The notes: a model not told the origin generated them from the letters alone. DNA of 25,052 nt from an uncultured Oscillospiraceae bacterium (GCA_934646175.1 CAKUEI010000014.1:1-25052), one strand, 5' to 3'. Positions 1-7,627 are shown, numbered from the stretch's first letter. Translations and numbers: made by a program.

Positions 1-1842
1 GGCCTTGCCCGGGAGGCGGCGGCCACCTATGACCGGCCCCTCAAGCTGCACGAGCCGGTGGTAAAAGGCGGCGCGGAAGGAAGCCTTGCCGACCTTCTGG
101 ACGTGGAGACCGAGGCCTCCGATCTGGTGCCCCGCTACACCGCCCGCATGGTGCGCAACGTGAAGATCGCCCCCTCCCCCCTCTGGCTGCGGGAGCGGCT
201 GCGCGCCAACGGCGTGCGTCCCATCAACAACATCGTGGATATCACCAACTACGTGATGCTGGAATACGGCCAGCCCATGCACGCCTTTGATTACCGTTAT
301 GTAAAGGGCGGGAAGATCATCGTCCGCCGAGCCCAGGACGGGGAAGCGCTGACCACTCTGGACGGCAACCTGCGCAAGCTCACCTCCAACATGCTGGTCA
401 TCGCCGACGAGCACCGGGCCGTGGGCCTTGCGGGCGTCATGGGCGGCGAGAACAGCGAGATCGTGGACGACACCGTGGACGTGGTGTTCGAATCCGCCAA
501 CTTCGACGGCACCACCATCCGCAAAACCGCTCTAGCCCTCGGGATGCGCACCGAAGCCTCCGCCAAATATGAAAAGGGCCTTGACCCCATGAACACCTTC
601 CCCGCCGTGCAGCGCGCCTGCGAACTGGTGGAGCTGCTGGGCGCCGGCGAAGTGGTGGACGGTGTCATCGACATTCTCAATTATGTTCCCCAGCCCCGGG
701 TGCTGGTGCTGGAGCCGGAGAAGATCAACGCCCTGCTGGGCACCGACATTCTGAAGGACGAAATGGTAGCCATCCTCAAAAAGCTGGACTTCACCGTGGA
801 CGGTGACCATGTGGTGGTCCCCTCCTGGCGCGGCGACGTGGAGGGCATGGCCGATCTGGCGGAAGAAGTGGCCCGCTTCCACGGCTACAACAAGATCCCC
901 GTCACCCTCATGCGGGGCCAGACCACTCTGGGCGGCTTCTCCAAGGAAGAGCAGCTGGAGCGCACCCTGGGTCAGGCCTGCCGCAGCATGGGCTATAGCG
1001 AGATCATCACCTACTCCTTCATCTCCCCCACTTGGTACAATAAGATCCGCTGGGCAAATGACGACACCCGCCGCAATTCCTTCAAGATCATGAACCCCCT
1101 GGGTGAGGACACCTCCATCATGCGCACCACCACCCTGCCCTCCATGCTGGAGATTCTGACCCGGAACTACAATTACCGCAACCAGAACGTGCAGCTTTAC
1201 GAGGTGGGCCGCATTTATCTCCCCGGCGGCAAGGACGGTCTTGCCGTTGAGAAGAAGATGCTCACCATGGGCGCATACGGCAGCACCGATTTCTTCGCCA
1301 TGAAGGGCGCGGTGCAGGCCATTTTGAAGGAACTGCGCATCAGTGGCGTCCAGTTCCGCGCTGAAACGGAGAACCCCTCCTACCACCCCGGCCGCTGCGC
1401 TGCCGTCTGGTGCGATGACGTGTGCTTGGGTGTCTTCGGTCAGGTCCATCCCCTCACCGCCCGCAATTTCGGCGTGGAGGAAGCAATGTACTGCGCCGAG
1501 TTGTCTCTGGACGCCCTCGCTCAGGTGAAGGGCCCCGACCCCGAGTATGTCCCCCTGCCCAAGTTCCCCGCCGTCACCCGTGACATTGCCGTGGTGTGCG
1601 CCGACGGTGTCACCGTGGGCGCACTGGAGGACTGCATCCGCCGGGGCGCCAAGGGTCTTCTGAAAGAAGTCACCCTGTTCGACGTTTACCGCGGCGTGGG
1701 CATCCCTCTGGGCAAAAAGTCCGTGGCCTTCAATCTGGTCCTCCGGGCGGACGACCGCTCCCTCACCGCCGAAGAGGCGGACGCAGATGTGAAGAGTATT
1801 CTGACCGCCTTGGAAACCGAGCTGGGCGCTGTTCTGCGCTGA
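1..1842 (+). CDS. pheT: Phenylalanine-tRNA ligase beta subunit, 5'-truncated by the window edge
   Basis: This subunit works with PheS in an alpha2-beta2 enzyme that charges tRNA-Phe in the cytoplasm. The reading frame is open from base 1, so the GTG at 58 is an internal valine and not the start. About 613 residues are present of a family length near 800, so the N-terminal tRNA-binding/OB region is outside the window. The B3/4 editing region is seen in the RPINNIVDITNYVMLEYGQP stretch and the following HAFD. A B5-type region follows (VLEPEKINALLGTDI onward), then the catalytic-like core with YSEIITYSF. The C-terminal ferredoxin-fold anticodon-binding domain is marked by PLPKFPAVTRDIAVV and LFDVYRG. 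The gene ends 18 bases before a strong terminator and is the last gene of its operon. pheS is not in the window. Identification is firm. Confidence 0.97.
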   Translation, partial: GLAREAAATYDRPLKLHEPVVKGGAEGSLADLLDVETEASDLVPRYTARMVRNVKIAPSPLWLRERLRANGVRPINNIVDITNYVMLEYGQPMHAFDYRYVKGGKIIVRRAQDGEALTTLDGNLRKLTSNMLVIADEHRAVGLAGVMGGENSEIVDDTVDVVFESANFDGTTIRKTALALGMRTEASAKYEKGLDPMNTFPAVQRACELVELLGAGEVVDGVIDILNYVPQPRVLVLEPEKINALLGTDILKDEMVAILKKLDFTVDGDHVVVPSWRGDVEGMADLAEEVARFHGYNKIPVTLMRGQTTLGGFSKEEQLERTLGQACRSMGYSEIITYSFISPTWYNKIRWANDDTRRNSFKIMNPLGEDTSIMRTTTLPSMLEILTRNYNYRNQNVQLYEVGRIYLPGGKDGLAVEKKMLTMGAYGSTDFFAMKGAVQAILKELRISGVQFRAETENPSYHPGRCAAVWCDDVCLGVFGQVHPLTARNFGVEEAMYCAELSLDALAQVKGPDPEYVPLPKFPAVTRDIAVVCADGVTVGALEDCIRRGAKGLLKEVTLFDVYRGVGIPLGKKSVAFNLVLRADDRSLTAEEADADVKSILTALETELGAVLR

Positions 1843-1860
1843 CTTCATATGAAACAAAAA

Positions 1861-1898
1861 AGCCGCCCGGTGAGTATATGCTCACCGGGCGGCTTTTT
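1861..1898. terminator. Bidirectional intrinsic terminator between pheT and the convergent membrane-protein gene
   Basis: A perfect 14-bp stem (1861-1874 with 1881-1894) closes a 6-base loop. It is followed by a T run on the plus strand and preceded by an A run (1855-1861), which gives a T run on the minus strand. It can therefore end pheT and the convergent gene that stops at 1905. Confidence 0.93.
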
Positions 1899-1904
1899 CC
1901 ATGT

Positions 1905-3284
1905 TTATGATTTTGGGATCAGCGCGGCGTATACATCCCGGGTCTCCTGCTCCGTTCCGCCGCCGAGGAGGTACACACCGCCTTCCCTAGTCTCCACCAG
2001 CAAGAAAGGTGGCACCTGTGGATTCAGGCACAGCTTCGCCCGCTGCCCGTCCCCCAGCACAAACTCCCCTTTCAGCAGGGTGTCCAGTCCGGTGCCCATG
2101 ACCCGGCGGCAGGAGGGAAGCGCATCCAGCAGCTCCGCAGAATCAATATCCTCCAGCGGCAGCTCATAGGCAGGGCCCCCGTGGTCGGCCACCACAGTGT
2201 TCTCCGTTACCGTCAGGGTCACCGGCGTATTCTCCTCCGCCATCACCCAAAAGCCCAGAAATGGCATCAGCAGGATGACCAGCATGCTGGCGATGGTCAA
2301 TCCCCGCCCCACGGGATGGGCCAGATTGCAGGTGGTGTTGATGCCCGTCCGATTGTTCACCATCAGATTGGTATCATGGGGATTATAGTAGAATATACCC
2401 CAGAGCCACCAGCGATCCTCATCCACCACATCCTGCCCGACGCTTTCCTCCGTCAGGCGGCGCTGCAGCTCCCGCACCTTGAATTCGGCGGACAGGGCCA
2501 CCAGAATGACCGCGCCGCAATACAGCAGAGATCCGAGCAGCACCAGATTTTCCTGCGCCGCAGCATACCACAGGAAAAGACTCAGCCCCGCGGTCAGCCA
2601 TACCATCCACAAAAGGCTGCGGCAGAGGTACACCCTGCGGATATGGGAAAGGGCGGCATTCAGCTTCCAGTCCCCGTTCACCACGTCCCCCCGCTTCCGC
2701 ACCGCCGTACGGCAGATGAGCCAGCAGATAAGATCGGTGGCCGCCATGCTGATGCTGAGGACCGCAATCCCGAAAAGGTCCGGCCCGGTCCGGTCAAAAA
2801 GCCATTCCCAAATCAGCGGAACAAGGCACAGCACCGTTGGCAGCAGGAACATCCAGTCTTTCAGCGGCTTTTCCGGCAGGGCGGCGGCGGTCAGGTCCAC
2901 CGCCCTGCCGGTCTCCACCAGCTGCCCGGCCCAACCCCGTTCCTGCTTATAAGCAGCAAGGCGCTTGTTCCCCCGCACCATGGGCACGAAGGGCAGCACG
3001 ATGGCGGCAATGAGCCAGAAGCAGAGATAGGTGATGGCCGCACCCATGCCGGGAAGCAGCAGCGCAGGCAGAACGCCCGCCGTCAAGAGCCAGAACGCCG
3101 CCGTCTGCTCCCGGCGGAAGCGGGCCGCGATCCGGTGCACACCGTCGTCCTCTTCTCCGCCGGGGGGCAGCGTGACCCCCAGCACCAGATGTTTCCGGCA
3201 CTTGGCCTCGCTGCGCATCACGCCGTATTGAATGGGCACCGCAATATAAAAACAGGCGCAGAGAAATACATTCATCCAATCCAT
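1905..3284 (-). CDS. DUF5808-type multi-pass membrane protein
   Basis: This is a 459-residue integral membrane protein of unknown function. There are about eight hydrophobic segments: near the N-terminus, a pair around residues 65-100, a cluster in the middle (about 150-260), and one near residue 340 (LTIASMLVILLMPFLGFWVM). The signature WWLWGIFYYNP...DTNLMVNNRTG...NTTCNLAHPVG, about residues 290-330, is what I recognise as the DUF5808 region of Firmicutes membrane proteins that sit beside YtrA-like regulators. The last 110 residues look like a soluble PH-like or bacterial signalling module. The start is ATG at 3284, with GGAGG 8 bases upstream inside the end of the regulator gene. Only 3 bases separate the two genes, so they are probably translationally coupled. 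By family analogy it may respond to cell-envelope stress; this is inference. Confidence 0.85.
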   Translation of the reverse strand: MDWMNVFLCACFYIAVPIQYGVMRSEAKCRKHLVLGVTLPPGGEEDDGVHRIAARFRREQTAAFWLLTAGVLPALLLPGMGAAITYLCFWLIAAIVLPFVPMVRGNKRLAAYKQERGWAGQLVETGRAVDLTAAALPEKPLKDWMFLLPTVLCLVPLIWEWLFDRTGPDLFGIAVLSISMAATDLICWLICRTAVRKRGDVVNGDWKLNAALSHIRRVYLCRSLLWMVWLTAGLSLFLWYAAAQENLVLLGSLLYCGAVILVALSAEFKVRELQRRLTEESVGQDVVDEDRWWLWGIFYYNPHDTNLMVNNRTGINTTCNLAHPVGRGLTIASMLVILLMPFLGFWVMAEENTPVTLTVTENTVVADHGGPAYELPLEDIDSAELLDALPSCRRVMGTGLDTLLKGEFVLGDGQRAKLCLNPQVPPFLLVETREGGVYLLGGGTEQETRDVYAALIPKS

Positions 3285-3287
3285 TTC

Positions 3288-3656
3288 TCATCCCTCCTCA
3301 TAGTCATAAAGCCGGGCGCAGAGTGCCAGAAATTCCTCCCGGCTCATGCCGCCCAGCCGCGCCTCCGACGCAAGAAGGGCAAGGCGCTCCTCTCCCTCCC
3401 GGGAAAGGCCGCTTCTCCTCCCTCTGGCCACCACGGCGCCGCTGCGCCGGTCGGTGAGAAGGTACCCCTCCTGCTTCAAAAGCTGATAGGCCTTGCTGGC
3501 GGTCATCATGTTGATGCCCGCCTCCTCCGCCAAGGTACGGATGGGGGGCAGTTTGTCCCCCGGCTTCAGGTTTCCCCGGGCGATCTCCTGTACCACCTGA
3601 TCCCGGATCTGCCGGTAAATAGGCGTCCGCCCGGAAAAGTCCAGCGTCAGCAGCAT
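3288..3656 (-). CDS. GntR-family (YtrA-like) transcriptional regulator
   Basis: This 122-residue DNA-binding regulator has an N-terminal GntR winged helix: PIYRQIRDQVVQEIARG, then GDKLPPIRTLAEEAGIN, then ASKAYQLLKQEGYL. It carries only a short helical C-terminal tail instead of a large effector domain, which is the YtrA pattern. The start ATG at 3656 has GAGGAGG 6 bases upstream. It is the first gene of a two-gene operon with the DUF5808 membrane protein. The promoter overlaps a perfect inverted repeat at 3675-3699, so auto-repression is likely. YtrA relatives in Bacillus respond to cell-wall antibiotics; whether this one does cannot be told from sequence. Confidence 0.93.
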   Translation of the reverse strand: MLLTLDFSGRTPIYRQIRDQVVQEIARGNLKPGDKLPPIRTLAEEAGINMMTASKAYQLLKQEGYLLTDRRSGAVVARGRRSGLSREGEERLALLASEARLGGMSREEFLALCARLYDYEEG

Positions 3657-3674
3657 GGCGCACCTCCTCGTCTT

Positions 3675-3699
3675 TTTGCATTATTTGTTATAATGCAAA
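3675..3699. promoter_or_regulatory. Inverted-repeat operator candidate for the GntR regulator
   Basis: The arms TTTGCATTA (3675-3683) and TAATGCAAA (3691-3699) are perfect 9-bp reverse complements around a 7-base spacer. The repeat covers the -10 box of the regulator's own promoter, where a repressor would block RNA polymerase. That this GntR protein binds it is inference. Confidence 0.65.
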
Positions 3700-3715
3700 T
3701 AAGGCATAAAGTCAA
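3687..3715 (-). promoter_or_regulatory. Promoter of the GntR/DUF5808 operon
   Basis: On the minus strand, TTGACT (3715-3710), a 17-base spacer and TATAAC (3692-3687) form a near-consensus sigma-A promoter. It lies about 30 bases upstream of the regulator's start codon. Confidence 0.8.
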
Positions 3716-3746
3716 TCCCATTTGTCCGGAAATTTCCCTGCCGCTC

Positions 3747-3775
3747 TTTACAGAACGGTTTTTTTGCGCTAAAAT
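3747..3775 (+). promoter_or_regulatory. Promoter of ireB
   Basis: TTTACA (3747-3752), 17 bases and TAAAAT (3770-3775) match the vegetative promoter consensus, 38 bases before the ireB ATG. It is divergent from the GntR promoter, with about 30 bases between the two -35 boxes. Confidence 0.75.
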
Positions 3776-3813
3776 ACCAGTTATCAAGAAGCATAAGAAA
3801 GAGGTGCTGTTCC

Positions 3814-4062
3814 ATGGATCTGGATTTTACCCGTCCGTTCAATCTCTATGACGAAAAGGATATGGAGATCAAGTCGATCCTCACATCGGTCTATGACTCC
3901 CTGCAGGAGAAGGGCTACAACCCGGTGAACCAGATCGTGGGCTACATCCTGTCGGAGGACCCCACCTATATCACCAATCATAATAACGCCCGCGCCCTCA
4001 TCCGCAAGCTGGACCGGGATGAGCTGCTGCAGGCGTTGGTCAAACATTATCTGGACGTATAA
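3814..4062 (+). CDS. ireB: IreB family regulatory phosphoprotein (UPF0297/DUF965)
   Basis: This 82-residue cytosolic protein belongs to the family whose Enterococcus member is a substrate of the PASTA Ser/Thr kinase IreK and tunes cephalosporin resistance. The whole length matches the family: an acidic N-terminus, then SVYDSLQEKGYNPVNQIVGY, then DPTYI and ARALIRKLDRDELLQALV. A threonine at position 6 lies in the N-terminal region where the family is phosphorylated. The start ATG has AAGAGGTG upstream. In many Firmicutes ireB precedes ruvX and a DUF1292 gene. Here it is alone, with its own promoter and its own terminator 20 bases after the stop. Confidence 0.95.
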   Translation: MDLDFTRPFNLYDEKDMEIKSILTSVYDSLQEKGYNPVNQIVGYILSEDPTYITNHNNARALIRKLDRDELLQALVKHYLDV

Positions 4063-4082
4063 CGCATAAAACGGAATCCAAG

Positions 4083-4115
4083 ACCGGCCCCGTATTTGAT
4101 ACGGGGCCGGTTTTT
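4083..4115 (+). terminator. ireB terminator
   Basis: A 13-bp perfect stem (4083-4095 with 4099-4111) closes a 3-base loop and is followed by TTTTT. Confidence 0.92.
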
Positions 4116-4159
4116 GTTCTCTTATTCTGTTTTGTAATAAGAAAAGCGTTTTCTTCTAT

Positions 4160-4188
4160 TTTACAAATTCCTTTTCCTGATGTATCAT
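4160..4188 (+). promoter_or_regulatory. Promoter of the flavoenzyme gene
   Basis: TTTACA (4160-4165), 17 bases and TATCAT (4183-4188) form a good sigma-A promoter. A 7-bp inverted repeat AAGAAAA-GCG-TTTTCTT (4139-4155) sits just upstream of the -35 and could be an activator or repressor site; that is speculative. The transcript leader would be about 100 bases. Confidence 0.65.
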
Positions 4189-4251
4189 ATTTTTATATAA
4201 AATGCCCATAGTTCATTCCCGGCCTCCGCAGCCGGAAAACGCTTTGCTGAG

Positions 4252-4294
4252 GGAAAGGAGCGAGCGCAGCGCTTAATCCGCTGTGTGCACAGTT
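4252..4294 (+). promoter_or_regulatory. Leader hairpin separating the Shine-Dalgarno sequence from the start codon
   Basis: The only good ribosome-binding site, GAAAGGAG (ending 4260), is 34 bases from the ATG at 4295, too far for normal initiation. Between them CGCAGCG (4265-4271) pairs with CGCTGTG (4279-4285), allowing one G-T pair. Folding would hide the GTG at 4283 and bring the site to about 13 bases from the ATG. Confidence 0.4.
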
Positions 4295-6289
4295 ATGAGT
4301 ACAAAATATCCGCATCTGTTCACCCCCATCGTCCTGGGCAATCAGCTGTTCCGCAACCGCATTTTCAACTCCCCCACCGGGCTGGAGATTGACCCGGAGC
4401 GCTATACCTGCGGCTATTATGAGCGCAAGGCACTGGGCGGCTCCGCCTCTGTCTGCGTGGGCGACGCCTGCCCCAGCATCAACGGCCGCACCAGGCAGTC
4501 TCAGATCAACCTCTGGAACCGGGACGAGTGCCAGAAGCTCACCGATATCGCCCACTGCATCACCCGCCACGGGGCCGTGGCCTCCATGGAGATCCTGGAT
4601 GCTGGCAACTGCGCCTACTATTCGGCGGACGCCATGGGCGTCCCCCTGTACGGCCCGGTGGACGGCGTCAGCCCCTTCGGCCACGAGATCCGCGAAATGC
4701 CGGAAGAGCGCATTCTGGAAGTGATCGAAGAGCACGCTCAGGCCGCCCTGTATGCCAAGACCTGCGGCTACGGCATGGTCACCATCCACGGCGGCCACGG
4801 CTGGCTGATCACCCAGTTCCTCTCCCATGAGAACACCCGGAAGGACAAATGGGGTGGCACGCCGGAGAACCGCGCCCGGCTGGCCATTGCCATCATCGAC
4901 CGCATTCATCAGGTCTGCGGCAAAAACTACCCCGTGGAGATCCGCATCGTGGGCGACGAGGTCTACGAGGGCGGCTACCACATTGAAGAGGGCATCGTGC
5001 AGGCCCAGCTCTTAGACGGGCACGCCGACCTCATCCATGTCTCCACCGGCAGCCATGAGGTGAACGACGTATTCACCATCACCCACCCCAACATGTTCCT
5101 GAAGGACGGCTGCAATGTCCATTACGCCGCCGAGATCAAAAAGCACGTGAAGAACACCCCCATCGCCACCGTGGGCGCCCTGTCCGAGCCGAAGCTGCTG
5201 GAAGAGATCATCGCCTCCGGTCAGGCCGACGTGGTGGAGATGGCCCGCGGCCTGATCTGCGACCCCGATCTGCCCATCAAGCTGCAGACCGGCCACGATG
5301 ACGAGGTGCGAAAGTGTATGCGCTGCCTGCACTGCTTCTCCCAGCATATGCAGGCAGCCGTCATCAACTGCGCTATCAATCCTGAGATCGGCCACGAGTA
5401 TGAGTACGGCTCCACCTTCACCCCGAAGGTCACCAAAAAAGTCCTCATCGCCGGCGGCGGCATGGCGGGCATGGAGGCGGCCATCACCGCTGCCGATCAG
5501 GGCCACAAGGTCATTCTCTGCGAGAAAAAGAGCCGTCTGGGCGGCGCCCTGCTCTGCGAGGAAAAGGTCCCCTTCAAGGAAAAGCTGGACCAGTACATCC
5601 ACCTTCAGCGCCGCCTGATCGAGCGGCGGCACAATATTGAGGTGCGCCTCAACACCCCTGTCACTCCGGAGCTGGCCCGTGAGATCGGCCCCGATGTGAT
5701 CATCGCCGCACTGGGCGCCCGTCCGGTGAAGCCCAGCCTGCCCGGCATCGACCTGCCCCACGTTTTCGGCGCGGAAGAGATCTATTATCACCCCGAAAAG
5801 GCCGGGGACAACGTGGTGCTGCTGGGCGGCGGCCTGGTGGGACTGGAATTGTCCATTTACCTCAGTATGCTGGGCAAGCACTGCACCGTCATTGAAATGA
5901 TGCCCGCCCTCAATGACGGCGGCAACAATCTGCACGGTCTGGCTATCAGCACCCAGCTGAAGAATTACGGCATCCACGTCAGCACCTCCACCAAAGCGCT
6001 GGAGATCAATGACAAGGGCGTTCTGTGCGAGTTCACCGGGGTGGAGCCCAAGCCCGGTTTCCGCTTCGGCATGCCCACCTACTATGCCGATGGGAAAGAG
6101 GGCACCAAGCTTTACGAGGCCAATACGGTGATCTATTCCGTGGGCCAGCGGCCCCTGTGGGACGACTGCAATGCCCTTCGGGACTGCGCGCCGGAATTTT
6201 ACCAGTTGGGCGACTGCGTCACGCCGAAAAACATCTGGCAGGCCACCAGCACCGCCCACTATGTGGCCCGCGATCTGGGCCGATTCTAA
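4295..6289 (+). CDS. NADH:flavin oxidoreductase, Old Yellow Enzyme / 2,4-dienoyl-CoA reductase-like
   Basis: This 664-residue three-cofactor oxidoreductase probably reduces an activated C=C bond with electrons from NAD(P)H through FAD, a 4Fe-4S cluster and FMN. Residues about 5-335 form the FMN-binding TIM barrel, with the HGGHGWLITQFLSH motif (His165, His168) and NRARLAIAIID. Cysteines 341, 344, 347 and 359 would bind the cluster. Two dinucleotide folds follow: VLIAGGGMAGMEAA near 385 and NVVLLGGGLVGLELS near 510. FadH-type proteins have the same plan, as does the bile-acid enzyme BaiCD. The substrate is unknown. One oddity is that the first cysteines are spaced C-x2-C-x2-C, whereas FadH has C-x2-C-x3-C. 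ATG 4295 is preferred over GTG 4283 because the protein then begins with STKYPHLF; the upstream frame closes at 4274. It is monocistronic. Confidence 0.92.
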   Translation: MSTKYPHLFTPIVLGNQLFRNRIFNSPTGLEIDPERYTCGYYERKALGGSASVCVGDACPSINGRTRQSQINLWNRDECQKLTDIAHCITRHGAVASMEILDAGNCAYYSADAMGVPLYGPVDGVSPFGHEIREMPEERILEVIEEHAQAALYAKTCGYGMVTIHGGHGWLITQFLSHENTRKDKWGGTPENRARLAIAIIDRIHQVCGKNYPVEIRIVGDEVYEGGYHIEEGIVQAQLLDGHADLIHVSTGSHEVNDVFTITHPNMFLKDGCNVHYAAEIKKHVKNTPIATVGALSEPKLLEEIIASGQADVVEMARGLICDPDLPIKLQTGHDDEVRKCMRCLHCFSQHMQAAVINCAINPEIGHEYEYGSTFTPKVTKKVLIAGGGMAGMEAAITAADQGHKVILCEKKSRLGGALLCEEKVPFKEKLDQYIHLQRRLIERRHNIEVRLNTPVTPELAREIGPDVIIAALGARPVKPSLPGIDLPHVFGAEEIYYHPEKAGDNVVLLGGGLVGLELSIYLSMLGKHCTVIEMMPALNDGGNNLHGLAISTQLKNYGIHVSTSTKALEINDKGVLCEFTGVEPKPGFRFGMPTYYADGKEGTKLYEANTVIYSVGQRPLWDDCNALRDCAPEFYQLGDCVTPKNIWQATSTAHYVARDLGRF

Positions 6290-6475
6290 GTGTTGCTCAA
6301 AGAAATGCAGGCATTTCTTTGAAAAGCTGCAGCCTGCTGCGCACACTCGCTTTGCTCGCATACTGGCAGGCTGAGAAGCGTTTTTTCGAGGTACGTGTCC
6401 CCGGAGAAAACGTAATTTTACCCGATTCCATCATCTGCGGATGACAGAACTCTGCGAGGCTTTGGGTAAGCGGAA
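6290..6475. other. Gene-free stretch with three consecutive inverted repeats
   Basis: No credible ORF is present. Three hairpins follow one another. The first is a perfect 12-bp pair at 6297-6308 and 6311-6322. The second is CAGCCTGC (6330-6337) with GCAGGCTG (6366-6373), extended inward by TGCG and CGCA. The third is 6379-6391 with 6399-6412, with 11 of 13 positions pairable. None has a T run directly after it. It could be the structured 3' UTR of the flavoenzyme mRNA or a small RNA ending at the 6476 terminator. The remainder up to 6603 holds that terminator and a promoter. Confidence 0.5.
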
Positions 6476-6503
6476 GGGCCGCGCCTTTGGGCGCGGCCCT
6501 TTT
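6476..6503 (+). terminator. Terminator upstream of the deacetylase gene
   Basis: GGGCCGCGCC (6476-6485) and GGCGCGGCCC (6490-6499) form a perfect 10-bp stem with a TTTG loop, followed by TTTT. It lies 186 bases after the flavoenzyme stop codon. Confidence 0.88.
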
Positions 6504-6539
6504 GTCTTTATTTGTCACCAATTTGTCTCCCGCCTGTTG

Positions 6540-6568
6540 TTGTTCTTTCTTTCCCCGTGTCATACACT
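6540..6568 (+). promoter_or_regulatory. Probable promoter of the polysaccharide deacetylase gene
   Basis: TTGTTC (6540-6545), 17 bases and TACACT (6563-6568) lie 36 bases before the start codon. The match to consensus is moderate, but position and spacing are right and a terminator lies just upstream. Confidence 0.5.
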
Positions 6569-6603
6569 GGATACAGAAAAAGAAAAGGAAAGGACTGTCC
6601 GCC

Positions 6604-7581
6604 ATGCCCCCCGAACTGCTGCCCAAGCGTCTTCAGCCCAAAAGGCCAGCCCCCCTGCCCCTCCGCATTGCCCTCGCCGCCACACTGGCCGCGCTGGTTC
6701 TCGTTCCCTCCTCGCTGGCCTTGCATCTTGCAAGAGAAAAGAGCCTTCTCACCCGCCAGAGATCCCAGCTGACCGACCGAGCCGACCAACTGGGGCAGCG
6801 GGTGAGCGAGCTGGAACATCAACTTTCCGACCTGCAGCAGCGGTACGACGCTGTGCTCTCCCCCGCTGGGCCGGAGCGCCCCGATTACGAATCCCTGTAT
6901 CCCGACCTGTACATTCCCGGCGCCCCCACCGGGGAAGTCCGCCGGGGCACTGCCTTTCTCACCTTCGACGACGGCCCCAGCCCCCGGACGGACGAGATCC
7001 TCACGATCCTGCGGGAGGAAAACGTAAAGGCTACTTTCTTCGTGGTGGGACCGGATACTCCCACCCGGCGGGAGCGGCTTCAGCGCATTGCGGTGGAGGG
7101 GCATACCATCGGCGTCCACAGCGCCAGCCACGATTACCACAAGATCTACGCCTCGGTGGAGGACTATCTGGCGGACTTTTACGATGCCTTCACCATGGCG
7201 AAAGAGGCCACCGGCATCACCCCTGCCATCTTCCGCTTCCCCGGCGGCAGCATCAACAGCTATAACCGCGGCATCTATCAGGAGATCATCGCCGAGATGC
7301 TGCGCCGCGGGTTTGTCTACTACGACTGGAACGTCTCTTCCGGCGATGCGGTCAGCCGCCCGCTGCCCGTCGCCACGCTGCGGGATAACGTGCTGATCGG
7401 CTCCGCCCGGCAGAGCCGCCCCATCATTCTGATGCACGATTCCTCCCCACGCACCACCACCGTCCAGGCGCTGCCCGAGATCATTGCCGGTTTAAGGGAG
7501 CAAGGATTTTCCCTTGACAGTTTGAACCGTGATGATCTGCCGGTCTCCTTCGGCTACCCCACACCGGCTCCGGAAACCTGA
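6604..7581 (+). CDS. Membrane-anchored polysaccharide (peptidoglycan-type) deacetylase
   Basis: This is a 325-residue NodB-fold deacetylase that probably removes acetyl groups from cell-wall glycans outside the membrane. A basic N-terminus (residues 1-20) and a hydrophobic segment (about 21-41) form a signal anchor. A coiled coil follows (about 45-83, with LTRQRSQL and LEHQLSDLQQRYD) and probably spaces the catalytic domain from the membrane. NodB motifs are visible: TFDDGP (120-125, metal-binding Asp), HSASH (172-176, metal-binding His pair), RFPGG, YDWNV and LMHDS near the end. The start ATG 6604 has AAAGGA about 11 bases upstream; the longer frame upstream runs through the terminator and promoter and is not coding. 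It is monocistronic and convergent with the fumarate hydratase gene. PdaA and PgdA are family comparisons; the exact substrate cannot be decided. Confidence 0.92.
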   Translation: MPPELLPKRLQPKRPAPLPLRIALAATLAALVLVPSSLALHLAREKSLLTRQRSQLTDRADQLGQRVSELEHQLSDLQQRYDAVLSPAGPERPDYESLYPDLYIPGAPTGEVRRGTAFLTFDDGPSPRTDEILTILREENVKATFFVVGPDTPTRRERLQRIAVEGHTIGVHSASHDYHKIYASVEDYLADFYDAFTMAKEATGITPAIFRFPGGSINSYNRGIYQEIIAEMLRRGFVYYDWNVSSGDAVSRPLPVATLRDNVLIGSARQSRPIILMHDSSPRTTTVQALPEIIAGLREQGFSLDSLNRDDLPVSFGYPTPAPET

Positions 7582-7618
7582 AAAGCGCCGCAGAGCATTG
7601 CTCTGCGGCGCTTTTCTT
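7581..7618. terminator. Bidirectional terminator between the deacetylase and fumarate hydratase genes
   Basis: A 16-bp perfect stem (7581-7596 with 7600-7615), including A and T runs at its ends, closes a 3-base loop. It serves both convergent genes and overlaps the last base of the deacetylase stop codon. Confidence 0.92.
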
Positions 7619-7627
7619 TGCCATTTC

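Noticed and set aside
2181..3851. A 556-codon plus-strand frame crossing the GntR and DUF5808 genes
   Set aside because: Runs through both genes, the operator, two promoters and the start of ireB. Composition is Pro/His/Gln/Arg-rich with no domain.
4265..4276. The 12-mer CGCAGCGCTTAA shared with 22417-22428, both in transcript leaders
   Set aside because: A repeated 12-mer is expected by chance several times in 25 kb of GC-rich DNA, and the two transcripts run on opposite strands.
5012..6361. A 449-codon open frame antisense to the flavoenzyme gene
   Set aside because: Shadow of the real gene in GC-rich DNA; no recognisable domain. The same reasoning removes the antisense frames over pheT, ribU, dinB and ecfA1/ecfA2.
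6441..7265. Plus-strand frames of 274 and 86 codons overlapping the start of the deacetylase gene
   Set aside because: They cross the terminator at 6476 and the promoter at 6540 and read the deacetylase gene out of frame.
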